Shown here in pieces: positions 1 to 6,308 of a stretch of 8,235 nucleotides of DNA. Source of the DNA: Caldifarciminota bacterium (GTDB lineage Bacteria; Hydrothermota; Hydrothermia; UBA1063; CAJXJZ01). The DNA is taken from positions 1 through 8,235 of the forward strand of contig JALVLE010000330.1 in the NCBI GenBank assembly GCA_027033555.1. The letters run 5' to 3'. A program made the translations under genes and the position numbers. The notes beneath the pieces were generated by a model, which saw only the letters and a list, made by a program, of their open reading frames with translations, did no database searches and was not told the origin of the DNA. Position 1 is the first letter of the stretch; every line of letters begins with the position of its first letter.

Positions 1-342
1 CTGTTGAATGGTAAATCCCAGGCTATAATTATCTTTTTGAGAGAAAGGAATCTCCTCATAATGTCCCATGGGAATAAAAGCCCCTGAAGGGGTCATAACA
101 AGACTATCCATCATAAACATTTTCATGGTTTGTTGTGAAGAGAGACGAGTATATGTTCCGGAGAAAGACACCTGGGGCAAAAATGAAGAAAACTGGGACT
201 TTCTTGTATAATAAGATGCAAGAACGCTCATTTTCCTGGAAAGAACAAGTGGACTTTGTTTTAATGCCATCCTGTAAGCGTCATTCTCTGAAAGGTAGAT
301 GGTATCCTGCATCACCACAAAAAGTAGCAAAAACGTCACCAT
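1..342 (-). CDS. TolC-like outer membrane efflux protein, N-terminal part (cut by window edge)
   Basis: An open frame of 114 codons runs from an ATG at 342 down to base 1 on the minus strand with no stop. After a hydrophobic leader (about residues 3-10) comes a stretch typical of mature TolC/OprM-family N-termini: ENDAYRMALKQSPLVLSRK, then a coiled-coil-like run, then LPQVSFSGTYTR, where the first beta strand begins. TolC proteins form outer-membrane/periplasmic exit ducts for RND, ABC or MFS pumps. The ATG overlaps the end of the upstream TetR gene by 7 nt and has a well-spaced AGGAGG, so the two are co-transcribed and probably translationally coupled. The leader is odd because it has no basic residue after Met1, although no alternative ATG, GTG or TTG start is visible just upstream in frame. 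The family is fairly sure; the pump partner lies outside the window. Confidence 0.8.
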   Translation of the reverse strand, partial: MVTFLLLFVVMQDTIYLSENDAYRMALKQSPLVLSRKMSVLASYYTRKSQFSSFLPQVSFSGTYTRLSSQQTMKMFMMDSLVMTPSGAFIPMGHYEEIPFSQKDNYSLGFTIQQ

Positions 343-938
343 AAAATTCCTCCTTTTTCTTTTAAAATACCCGAAAAAATCACTTTCATAATGCTATCTT
401 TGAAAGAAATCAGTGACCTTTCCCTGTCAAAGTTAATCGCGTAAAAAATCACCCTGGAAACAGTACCTATTATGCAACCCACAATAACAGGTACTTCCAC
501 ATCATTCCGGATAATTCCTTCTTTGATGCCCTCCTCTATAAGCCTGCCAAGAGTTTCCTGAATTACCCTGTTATTTTCCCTTATTCTCTTTCTAAGATTA
601 TCCTTTTTGATGGAAGGTGCCTCATACATGATACTGAGAAAAAAATCCCTGTTTTCTTCCATATATTTAAGGAAACCCTCAATCACAGCATCCAATTTAC
701 TCGTCACATCATCTTTCAGTTCCACCACCTTTACAAGGCCTGCAACCACCTTATTGTACTCGCGCTCAATCAATTTTGAGAACAGATCATCCTTAGATTT
801 AAAATACAAATACAAAGTCCCCTTTGCAACACCTGCCCTCTCTGCTATATCATCCACCCGTGTGTTATGAAAACCCTTCTCCTCTATAATCTTCTTGGCA
901 ACATCAAGTATATGATCTTCTTTATTTTTTTCTTCCAT
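336..938 (-). CDS. TetR/AcrR-family transcriptional repressor
   Basis: This 200-residue protein has the length and layout of TetR-family repressors. The N-terminal DNA-binding domain covers about residues 8-55. Its helix-turn-helix is within TRVDDIAERAGVAKGTLYLY and is followed by the family hallmark YFKSKDDLF (residues 45-53). The remaining ~145 residues are helical and variable, as expected for a ligand-binding and dimerisation domain, so the ligand cannot be read. The ATG at 938 follows an AGGAGG with a 5-nt spacer. A palindrome lies in its own promoter, and a TolC-like gene overlaps its 3' end by 7 nt. The likely role is autorepression and drug- or solvent-responsive control of an efflux operon. 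Family assignment is secure; the target is inferred from context. Confidence 0.93.
   Translation of the reverse strand: MEEKNKEDHILDVAKKIIEEKGFHNTRVDDIAERAGVAKGTLYLYFKSKDDLFSKLIEREYNKVVAGLVKVVELKDDVTSKLDAVIEGFLKYMEENRDFFLSIMYEAPSIKKDNLRKRIRENNRVIQETLGRLIEEGIKEGIIRNDVEVPVIVGCIIGTVSRVIFYAINFDRERSLISFKDSIMKVIFSGILKEKGGILW
349..354 (-). promoter_or_regulatory. Shine-Dalgarno of the tolC-like gene
   Basis: The minus strand reads AGGAGG, 6 nt before the ATG at 342. It lies inside the last codons of the TetR gene and fixes the start of the TolC-like frame, which would otherwise look like a mere antisense reading. Confidence 0.75.
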
Positions 939-943
939 ACCTT

Positions 944-949
944 CCTCCT
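944..949 (-). promoter_or_regulatory. Shine-Dalgarno of the TetR gene
   Basis: The minus strand reads AGGAGG, 5 nt before the ATG at 938, supporting that start. It touches the operator region, so the predicted leader RNA is only about 24 nt long. Confidence 0.75.
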
Positions 950-952
950 GAC

Positions 953-966
953 TGACTGTTCAGTCA
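953..966. promoter_or_regulatory. Putative TetR-family operator (palindrome)
   Basis: TGACTG-TT-CAGTCA is an inverted repeat with perfect 6-bp arms and a 2-bp centre. An extra TGAC directly to its left (949-952) makes one side TGACTGACTG. Palindromes of this TGACTG..CAGTCA type are common operators of TetR/AcrR regulators. It sits just downstream of the -10 box of the TetR promoter and covers the predicted transcription start, an ideal position for autorepression. Confidence 0.75.
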
Positions 967-968
967 TA

Positions 969-997
969 ATTATACAATGGGATACAGGAGCTGTCAA
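969..997 (-). promoter_or_regulatory. Sigma-70 promoter of the TetR/tolC operon
   Basis: On the minus strand there is a -35 box TTGACA (992-997), a 17-bp spacer and a -10 box TATAAT (969-974). Both boxes match consensus exactly. The start of transcription would fall near 962, inside the palindrome at 953-966. Such a strong promoter fits one that is normally held shut by its repressor. Confidence 0.85.
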
Positions 998-1014
998 GCC
1001 CACAATTGCTCTAA

Positions 1015-1043
1015 TTGACCTTCCCAGCACAACCCACTATAAT
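1015..1043 (+). promoter_or_regulatory. Sigma-70 promoter of the TM2/envelope-protein operon
   Basis: On the plus strand there is a -35 box TTGACC (1015-1020), a 17-bp spacer and a -10 box TATAAT (1038-1043), with a start expected near 1050. It is back to back with the TetR promoter: the two -35 boxes are 17 bp apart. The TetR palindrome is about 70 bp from this -10 box, so direct repression by the same site is not obvious. Confidence 0.8.
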
Positions 1044-1056
1044 AAAATAACAAAAC

Positions 1057-1064
1057 AAGGAGGG
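1057..1064 (+). promoter_or_regulatory. Shine-Dalgarno of the TM2-like gene
   Basis: AAGGAGGG lies 4 nt before the ATG at 1069 and supports that start. Confidence 0.75.
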
Positions 1065-1068
1065 AGAT

Positions 1069-1341
1069 ATGCCTGAAAATACACCACAGGGAACCAATCA
1101 AAATACACAGCCGGATCAGAGTAAAGCATTGCTTGTGCTTATATTGAATATATTTATACCAGGAGTGGGAACCATAATCTATGGAGAAACACAGAGAGGA
1201 ATAATACAGCTTGTACTCTATATAGTTGGATGGTTCCTTGCCATTATACTTATAGGTTATTTACTGGTATTAGGGGCATGGATATGGTCCTTAATTGATG
1301 GCATAAACTACTATAAAATCCTATCAGGCTCAGGGAAATAA
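1069..1341 (+). CDS. Small TM2-domain-like membrane protein
   Basis: The protein has 90 residues. A polar, Gln/Asn/Pro-rich head (1-18) precedes a hydrophobic segment (about 20-37, with PGVGTIIYGE at its end), then a TQRG turn and a second, longer hydrophobic stretch (about 45-76) ending in WIWSLIDGINYY. The layout of helix, G..YGxxxxGIIQL turn, helix and W.LIDG ending is that of the TM2 family of small two-helix membrane proteins, which has no settled biochemical function in bacteria. The ATG has a strong Shine-Dalgarno and a good promoter upstream. The next gene starts 12 nt after the stop, so the two are co-transcribed. Family is fairly likely; function is unknown. Confidence 0.75.
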   Translation: MPENTPQGTNQNTQPDQSKALLVLILNIFIPGVGTIIYGETQRGIIQLVLYIVGWFLAIILIGYLLVLGAWIWSLIDGINYYKILSGSGK

Positions 1342-1350
1342 TAGGAGGGG
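1342..1350 (+). promoter_or_regulatory. Shine-Dalgarno of the envelope-protein gene
   Basis: TAGGAGGGG lies directly after the stop codon of the TM2-like gene and ends 3 nt before the ATG at 1354, which fixes that start. Confidence 0.7.
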
Positions 1351-1353
1351 GAT

Positions 1354-2157
1354 ATGAAAAAGGTTGTTGTTCTACTTTTATTCATTGGCTTTTTAAATGC
1401 CTCCTTAAAAGATGATGTACAGAACACTGCAAACTCTTTTATAGGCGGGGCAGCTGCCTTTATAAGCAGTGGTATTCTCACTTCAGCAGGTGCAGAGGGG
1501 GGATTTCCTCATTTTGACGCAGGCCTGGGTTTCAATATCACTGGTTTTAAGTTTACACACCCATTAACAGGGGAGCAGATCCCATTCCCCGGGTTAATTC
1601 CACTTATGTATGCTGAAGTAGGCCTCTTTGACGGGTTTTCTTTAACACCCCTGATTAATGGAGTAGGGGCAATTGACATAATGGGAAGAGTGATGCCAAC
1701 CATGTCAATCAAAGACTATTTTAATAAAGACATCACTCCTTCCTACTGGGCAGGTGGGATTAAGCTCCAACTCTTAAAAGACCAGCTGGTTCCACCTACG
1801 CCGGCAATTTCTCTATCTTTTATGTACCATTCATTCGGAAATATAGGGTTTATATTTGACACGCTTTACACAGAGTTCTCCCTTACTGACATTTCTATCC
1901 ATGCCGATGTATCAAAGAGTCTTCTGTTTTTTACGCCGTACGCTGGCATAGGTTACGATTCCTATAATTTAAAAGGACAATACTGGACCACATCTGATCA
2001 CAACAAAAAAGATATTGCTAAAATTGATGGAAGTCACATGAGATATTACGGAGGACTGCAATTTAACATTCTACTTATAAAAATCAACCTGGAAGCAGCA
2101 TACATGGATAAACCCGGTAAAACTGTTATTTCACTTGGCGCAAGAGCTGGAATATAG
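1354..2157 (+). CDS. Secreted, probable outer-membrane beta-barrel protein of unknown function
   Basis: The protein has 267 residues. The N-terminus MKKVVVLLLFIGFLNA is a classical Sec signal peptide with likely cleavage after Ala16. There is no lipobox, and no cysteine anywhere. The mature part is rich in Gly, Phe and Tyr and has many alternating hydrophobic/polar strands, such as FDAGLGFNITGFKF, LLFFTPYAGIGYDSY, YYGGLQFNILL and KTVISLGARAGI. This pattern fits an outer-membrane barrel. It recalls Bacteroidetes-type DUF6588 envelope proteins in layout, but that likeness is from memory and weak. The last residue is Ile, not the usual terminal aromatic of BamA substrates. It shares a transcript with the TM2-like gene and is followed by a hairpin. 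The function is not recognised. Confidence 0.7.
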   Translation: MKKVVVLLLFIGFLNASLKDDVQNTANSFIGGAAAFISSGILTSAGAEGGFPHFDAGLGFNITGFKFTHPLTGEQIPFPGLIPLMYAEVGLFDGFSLTPLINGVGAIDIMGRVMPTMSIKDYFNKDITPSYWAGGIKLQLLKDQLVPPTPAISLSFMYHSFGNIGFIFDTLYTEFSLTDISIHADVSKSLLFFTPYAGIGYDSYNLKGQYWTTSDHNKKDIAKIDGSHMRYYGGLQFNILLIKINLEAAYMDKPGKTVISLGARAGI

Positions 2158-2162
2158 ATTCT

Positions 2163-2195
2163 GAAAGGGGCAAAACTCTGCCCCTTTCTATCCTT
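2163..2195 (+). terminator. Hairpin after the envelope-protein gene: terminator or ktrB leader structure
   Basis: GAAAGGGGCA (2163-2172) and TGCCCCTTTC (2179-2188) form a perfect 10-bp stem with loop AAACTC. The following tail, TATCCTT, is not a proper T-run, so intrinsic termination may be weak. It begins 5 nt after the stop of the upstream gene and ends 9 nt before the ktrB ATG. It may act as a terminator or 3'-end protector for the upstream pair, as a structure controlling ktrB translation, or both. Confidence 0.7.
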
Positions 2196-2197
2196 AT

Positions 2198-3550
2198 ATG
2201 TTAAAAAAACTTAAGCCTCTTCAACTCCTCATACTTGGTTATATTCTGTTTATAACCTTTGGAACTTTCCTTCTCCTTTTGCCATTTTCACATAGGGGCA
2301 GTCTGAGTTTTACTGATGCCTTCTTTACATCAACCTCTGCTGTATGTGTAACCGGACTTATTGTTAAAGATACCGCCCATTTTTTTACACCATTTGGTAA
2401 ACTGGTAATTCTCCTGTTGCTGCAAATAGGCGGGATAGGGTACATGACAGTAGCAACATTGCTCCTTTTTGTCCTGAAAGGAAAAATGTCTTTAAAATTC
2501 CGTATAACCGCTGTTCAATCATTTCCCGAATTAACATTCTCCTCCATGAAAACATTCTTCAGCACAATAATCCTAATCACTGCAATTATGGAGCTTACAG
2601 GTACCGTTCTTCTGTTTGCAGGCTTTAATAAATTATATTCTCCAGAAAAAGCCCTTTTTTATTCTGTTTTCAACTCTGTGTCCGCATTTTGCAACGCTGG
2701 TTTTTCAACCTTTGCAGAAAGCCTTGTCCCCTTCCGGGAAAGCGTGTTAATAGTGCTTACTATTGCCTTCCTTATAATAGCTGGAGGAATAGGTTTTTAC
2801 GTTTACATTGACATATTTGCCAGGTATGTAAAAAAAACAAAAAGCAGACTCTCTTTGCACACTAAAAGCGTATTCTTCACTACATTTATCCTGCTATTGA
2901 CCGGTACAGTATTATTTTTTATTTTTGATTACAAAGAAGCTCTTTATGGACTCTCACTCAAATCTAAACTCTTACAGGCCTTTTTTCAGGCAGTTACTAC
3001 ACGAACAGCCGGCTTCAATACCATAGACCAGGCCAGACTTTCCCCATTTGGTGCTTTATATACCATGTTTCTTATGTTTGTAGGAGGGTCCCCAGGTGGA
3101 ACCGCTGGGGGAATAAAAACAACCACCATTTTAGCTGTGATACTTTGGCAATTTTCCTATATAAGGGGAAAATCAAATACCACCCTTTACAGCTATAAAA
3201 TACCTGAAAGACAGATTAAAAAAGCCTTTTCTGTATTTGTCCTGAGTGGATTTACAGTACTTTTAGCCACACTTCTTGTAAGCATAACTGAAGCACAGCA
3301 GATTAAAATACATGGACTTACACCGTACCTGTTTGAAATTTTCTCTGCTTTTGGTACTGTTGGATTATCTTTTGGTTCTTTTAAAAGCCCATTTGTAAGC
3401 CTTTCACATGATTTTACCATTCCTGGCAAATGGATTATCATTTTAACCATGCTAACGGGAAAAGTAGGAGTTCTGTCACTTGCATTTTCAATGATAGAAG
3501 GGAAAAAAGGGCAGATAGACTACCCAGAAGGACATTACGTGGTAGGATAA
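2198..3550 (+). CDS. ktrB: Potassium uptake protein KtrB (TrkH/KtrB superfamily channel subunit)
   Basis: The 450-residue length matches KtrB rather than the longer TrkH. The protein is very hydrophobic with four M1-P-M2 repeats. The four filter segments are visible: TSTSAVCVTG (filter Gly53), SAFCNAGFS (Gly168), TTRTAGFN (Gly272) and FSAFGTVGL (Gly389). The flexible gating loop in the third repeat is present as GGSPGGTAGGIKTTT (residues 296-310). It imports K+ (Na+-dependent in studied KtrAB systems) as a dimer on a KtrA ring, and ktrA follows 1 nt after the stop. In the fourth repeat the usual GR-x-GP motif reads GKVGV, so the conserved pore arginine is Lys422. The ATG at 2198 has no Shine-Dalgarno and closely follows a hairpin, yet no other in-frame start is plausible because the conserved N-terminus begins here. 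Confidence 0.93.
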   Translation: MLKKLKPLQLLILGYILFITFGTFLLLLPFSHRGSLSFTDAFFTSTSAVCVTGLIVKDTAHFFTPFGKLVILLLLQIGGIGYMTVATLLLFVLKGKMSLKFRITAVQSFPELTFSSMKTFFSTIILITAIMELTGTVLLFAGFNKLYSPEKALFYSVFNSVSAFCNAGFSTFAESLVPFRESVLIVLTIAFLIIAGGIGFYVYIDIFARYVKKTKSRLSLHTKSVFFTTFILLLTGTVLFFIFDYKEALYGLSLKSKLLQAFFQAVTTRTAGFNTIDQARLSPFGALYTMFLMFVGGSPGGTAGGIKTTTILAVILWQFSYIRGKSNTTLYSYKIPERQIKKAFSVFVLSGFTVLLATLLVSITEAQQIKIHGLTPYLFEIFSAFGTVGLSFGSFKSPFVSLSHDFTIPGKWIIILTMLTGKVGVLSLAFSMIEGKKGQIDYPEGHYVVG

Positions 3551-3551
3551 T

Positions 3552-4241
3552 ATGCAATTTTGCGTTATTGGACTTGGCAGATTCGGACAGGCACTGGCAG
3601 TAGCACTTGCCAAAAAAGGGCACGAGGTACTAGCTATTGACAGAGATGAACAGCGGGTACAGGAAATAGAAGATAAAGTCTCTCAAACTTTCATCCTGGA
3701 TTCTACCAATGAAAAGGCTATGAAATCTCTTGGTCTATCAGAATTTGATTGGGTTATAATTGCCATGAGCTCTGATCTTGAAGCCTCCATTCTTACTACA
3801 ATGATTGTAAAGGACGCTGGTGCCAGAAGAGTGTGCGCAAAAGCTGCCACATCCCTACATGCCAAAATACTCGGTAAATTGGGAATTGATAAAGTGGTAT
3901 TCCCTGAGCATGAAATGGGAGTACGACTTGCAGAAATACTATCTTCGCCCTCAATTTTTCAATTCCTTGAGCTTGCAGAAGATTATTCTATTGCAGAAAT
4001 TGCTGCTCCAAAAGAATTCTGGGATAAAACAATACGAGAAACTGATGCGAGAAAAAAATATGGTATTAATATCATTGCAATTAAAAGGAAAATTCCGTAC
4101 ACCGAGAAAGACGGCAGCATTGATTATCGGGAAGAGCTCAAAATGGCCCCAGAACCCTCAGAGAAAATCCTCCAGGGTGATATTTTAGTTGTACTTGGGC
4201 ACAACAAAAATATAGAAAAGCTGGAAAAAGCGACACGATGA
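3552..4241 (+). CDS. ktrA: KtrA/TrkA-type RCK regulatory subunit of the potassium channel
   Basis: The 229-residue protein has one RCK module, the size of KtrA (classical TrkA is about twice as long). The Rossmann RCK_N domain starts at once with the dinucleotide motif GLGRFG (residues 7-12). Acidic Asp30 closes the second strand (VLAID), where nucleotide ribose is bound. An RCK_C (TrkA_C) domain covers about residues 137-225 and ends with GDILVVLG. KtrA forms a cytosolic octameric ring that gates KtrB in response to ATP/ADP and, in some species, c-di-AMP bound at RCK_C. The gene begins 1 nt after ktrB, with only a weak TAGGA nearby, and overlaps the next gene by 4 nt (ATGA), so translation is probably coupled. 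Confidence 0.93.
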   Translation: MQFCVIGLGRFGQALAVALAKKGHEVLAIDRDEQRVQEIEDKVSQTFILDSTNEKAMKSLGLSEFDWVIIAMSSDLEASILTTMIVKDAGARRVCAKAATSLHAKILGKLGIDKVVFPEHEMGVRLAEILSSPSIFQFLELAEDYSIAEIAAPKEFWDKTIRETDARKKYGINIIAIKRKIPYTEKDGSIDYREELKMAPEPSEKILQGDILVVLGHNKNIEKLEKATR

Positions 4242-4498
4242 ATACCAAAAAAATACAGCACCTTATTGAGGAAGCCAAGTTCTACATATTAACCAACAGG
4301 TTTCAAGAGGCAGAGAGGTATTTAGAAGAGGTCTTAAAGGAAGACTCGGAAAATCCTGATGCTCTCTTTTATATGGGCTTATTAAATGAGATGTTAAATC
4401 GTTTCACAGAGGCACGCGAGTATTACGAGAAGGTGTTGGCAATAGACCCCAACTATCATTCTGCAGAGGAACATCTTGCCAGATTGCAGGGAAAATAG
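4238..4498 (+). CDS. Small tetratricopeptide-repeat (TPR) protein
   Basis: The protein has 86 residues and is almost wholly two TPR units. One covers about residues 8-38 (AKFYILTNRFQEAERYLEEV) and a canonical one about 42-75, with Ala/Gly/Tyr/Pro at the usual places (ALFYMGLLNEMLNRFTEA, then YYEKVLAIDPNY). There is no signal peptide or membrane segment, so it is presumably a cytosolic scaffold binding another protein. Its ATG overlaps the ktrA stop as ATGA. Its stop codon lies within the Shine-Dalgarno of the PEP carboxykinase gene, so it belongs to the same transcript. The partner is unknown; KtrA or the PEP carboxykinase are only guesses from position. Confidence 0.85.
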   Translation: MNTKKIQHLIEEAKFYILTNRFQEAERYLEEVLKEDSENPDALFYMGLLNEMLNRFTEAREYYEKVLAIDPNYHSAEEHLARLQGK

Positions 4499-4502
4499 GA
4501 GG
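4497..4502 (+). promoter_or_regulatory. Shine-Dalgarno that sets the PEP carboxykinase start
   Basis: AGGAGG overlaps the TPR stop codon (4496-4498) and lies 9 nt before the ATG at 4512. It favours that start over an in-frame ATG at 4476, which lies inside the TPR gene and has no such site. Confidence 0.75.
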
Positions 4503-4511
4503 TTTTTTAAG

Positions 4512-6308
4512 ATGGGTCTTGGTTTAAAAAAACCTTACGAAGAGCTGTATCCTTTTAACGTGAGGTATATTACAAACCCCACGCAGGCAGAGCTTAGAGA
4601 AATGGCACTCAAATATACGCCAGCCACCCTGCTTTCCAGAAAGTATGGTAATATTGATAAAATTGCGAGAAATAAAGCACGTATGGCCAAATACACATAT
4701 ATAATTGACGACGAAAAAAACGCACATCTGTATTCTCATAAAGTAATCTCACCGGAGAAGGCCAGCAAACTCATAGAAAAAGCGCATAAATACATAGAAA
4801 AAACTGGAACCCTTATTGAGCTTCAGGGATACTATGGCCTGGATCCAAAATACGCTGTGGCAGTCCAGATGTTTTATGACCTGGAAGCCTCAAACGTGGC
4901 AGGAATGCAGCAAATACTTGCATTCCCCAGGAAAATGGTTGAAACTGAGGAACAACTTAAAAAACCTTTCAAACCAGTTTTCAGAATTGTTTATCTTCCT
5001 GGTTTAGAAGTTCCAGAAATGCCTGGTGAACAGGCTATACTTGTTGACCTTGATTCTTACACTACCTATGTACTAAGGGCAGATTATTTTGGTGAGAGCA
5101 AAAAGGGTATTTTGAGAATGCTCTGTGATTACGCGTATCAGAAGGGTGGTCTTGTTTTACACGCAGGTGCAAAGGCGGTGAAAGTAGGAGATAAAGAATA
5201 TACACTTGCAGTGCTTGGGCTCTCCGGGACAGGAAAAACCACCACTACTTTTTCAAAACAGGGAGATATGACAAAACCCCTCCAGGATGATATGGTCATA
5301 CTCTGGCCCGATGGAAATATGTCTATTACAGAAAATGGTTGCTTTGCAAAGACTTTTGGGCTTAAAAAAGAGACCGAGCCTGTGATATATGAAGGGACCA
5401 TTAGCAAAGATGCCTGGCTTGAGAACGTATATATAGACATTGAAACCGGTGAATATGACTTTTCTAAAGAGGCACTCACACCTGAGGAGGTGAAAAAACT
5501 AAAAGACATCCTCATTTTAACTGGAGCGCCAGAAGAAAATGTTGAAAAATATATAAAAGGTGAAGTAAAATATGAGGACGTGGTGGATGAGTATGGAATT
5601 CCAAAAGATGGATGGGATTTTGTTGTATGGACACAAAATGGTCGTTCAGTAATCCCTATGAGTGCAATAAAGGATGCAGGGGATCTAAAAAATGTTCCAC
5701 CTATAAAATTTTTCGGAATCCTCAATAGAGACGAGGGAAGGGATGCAGCCACACCAGGGATAGTGAAATTTGCCTCTCCTGAACAGGCAGCAGGATATTT
5801 CATGCTTGGAGAAACAACAAAAACCTCTGCAGCAGGTAAAGAAAGAGGAAAAACCCGCTCCCCCTTTACCCAGCCCTTCTTTCCAAGGCACCACAAGCTC
5901 CAGGCCATAAGATTTGTTGAACTCTTACCAAAATTCCCTGATATGGTATTATGGATGATGAATACCGGATATGTGGGAGGGGATGCCCTTGACGAAAAGA
6001 AAGGCATAGCTTTAAAGGTAAAAATTCGTCACTCATCAGCCATGCTTGAGTTTCTGATAAGAGACAAAATAGTATGGAAAAAAGACCCTGACTTCGGCTA
6101 TTTTATAGTTGATGTGGATGCACCAGAAAACAGGGAACTGCTTGAGCTTGTCCCAGCAGAAATTTTGAACCCCATTATTCTCTACGAAAAACAGGGCAGA
6201 TTGAATGAATACAGAGAATGGGTGGAAAGGATTAAAAAAGAAAGAAAAGAATTTCTTGAGAAATACGAAATACCGGAGAACATCATAAAAGCCGTTATAA
6301 ATGAATAA
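4512..6308 (+). CDS. pckA: Divergent ATP-type phosphoenolpyruvate carboxykinase
   Basis: Predicted reaction: oxaloacetate + ATP to PEP + CO2 + ADP (gluconeogenesis, or anaplerosis in reverse). The protein has 598 residues, longer than the usual ~530-540. Active-site elements of the family occur in order: YFGESKKG (192-199, matching Tyr207 and Lys213 of the E. coli enzyme), His217 (His232), P-loop GLSGTGKTT (236-244; Lys242 for Lys254), metal-site QDD (258-260; Asp269), NGRSVIP with Arg378 (Arg333), and the KxxAGKERG segment near the adenine side. The Lys198-to-His217 spacing equals that of the E. coli enzyme. The usual N-terminal TGRSPKDK substrate-arginine motif is not found, and about 100 extra residues lie between the metal site and Arg378. 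Hence it is a divergent subfamily, and exact activity is less sure than membership. The 3' end overlaps the next gene by 8 nt. Confidence 0.85.
   Translation: MGLGLKKPYEELYPFNVRYITNPTQAELREMALKYTPATLLSRKYGNIDKIARNKARMAKYTYIIDDEKNAHLYSHKVISPEKASKLIEKAHKYIEKTGTLIELQGYYGLDPKYAVAVQMFYDLEASNVAGMQQILAFPRKMVETEEQLKKPFKPVFRIVYLPGLEVPEMPGEQAILVDLDSYTTYVLRADYFGESKKGILRMLCDYAYQKGGLVLHAGAKAVKVGDKEYTLAVLGLSGTGKTTTTFSKQGDMTKPLQDDMVILWPDGNMSITENGCFAKTFGLKKETEPVIYEGTISKDAWLENVYIDIETGEYDFSKEALTPEEVKKLKDILILTGAPEENVEKYIKGEVKYEDVVDEYGIPKDGWDFVVWTQNGRSVIPMSAIKDAGDLKNVPPIKFFGILNRDEGRDAATPGIVKFASPEQAAGYFMLGETTKTSAAGKERGKTRSPFTQPFFPRHHKLQAIRFVELLPKFPDMVLWMMNTGYVGGDALDEKKGIALKVKIRHSSAMLEFLIRDKIVWKKDPDFGYFIVDVDAPENRELLELVPAEILNPIILYEKQGRLNEYREWVERIKKERKEFLEKYEIPENIIKAVINE

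Noticed and set aside
135..344. Plus-strand 69-codon frame at the left edge.
   Set aside because: It is the antisense shadow of the TolC-like gene, which has a good start site and family-like sequence on the other strand.
867..1076. Plus-strand 69-codon frame across the TetR/TM2 intergenic region.
   Set aside because: It overlaps both divergent promoters and the operator and gives a protein without family features.
3820..4188. Plus-strand 122-codon frame within ktrA.
   Set aside because: It is an alternate reading of the conserved RCK gene with no start signal and no recognisable domain.
4476..4511. Upstream in-frame ATG extending the PEP carboxykinase by 12 residues.
   Set aside because: It lies inside the TPR gene and has no Shine-Dalgarno, whereas the ATG at 4512 has AGGAGG with a 9-nt spacer.
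5138..6007. A 289-codon open frame on the minus strand.
   Set aside because: It is wholly antisense to the PEP carboxykinase active-site region, is Ser/Pro/Phe-rich without recognisable domain, and is a by-product of the codon pattern of the real gene.
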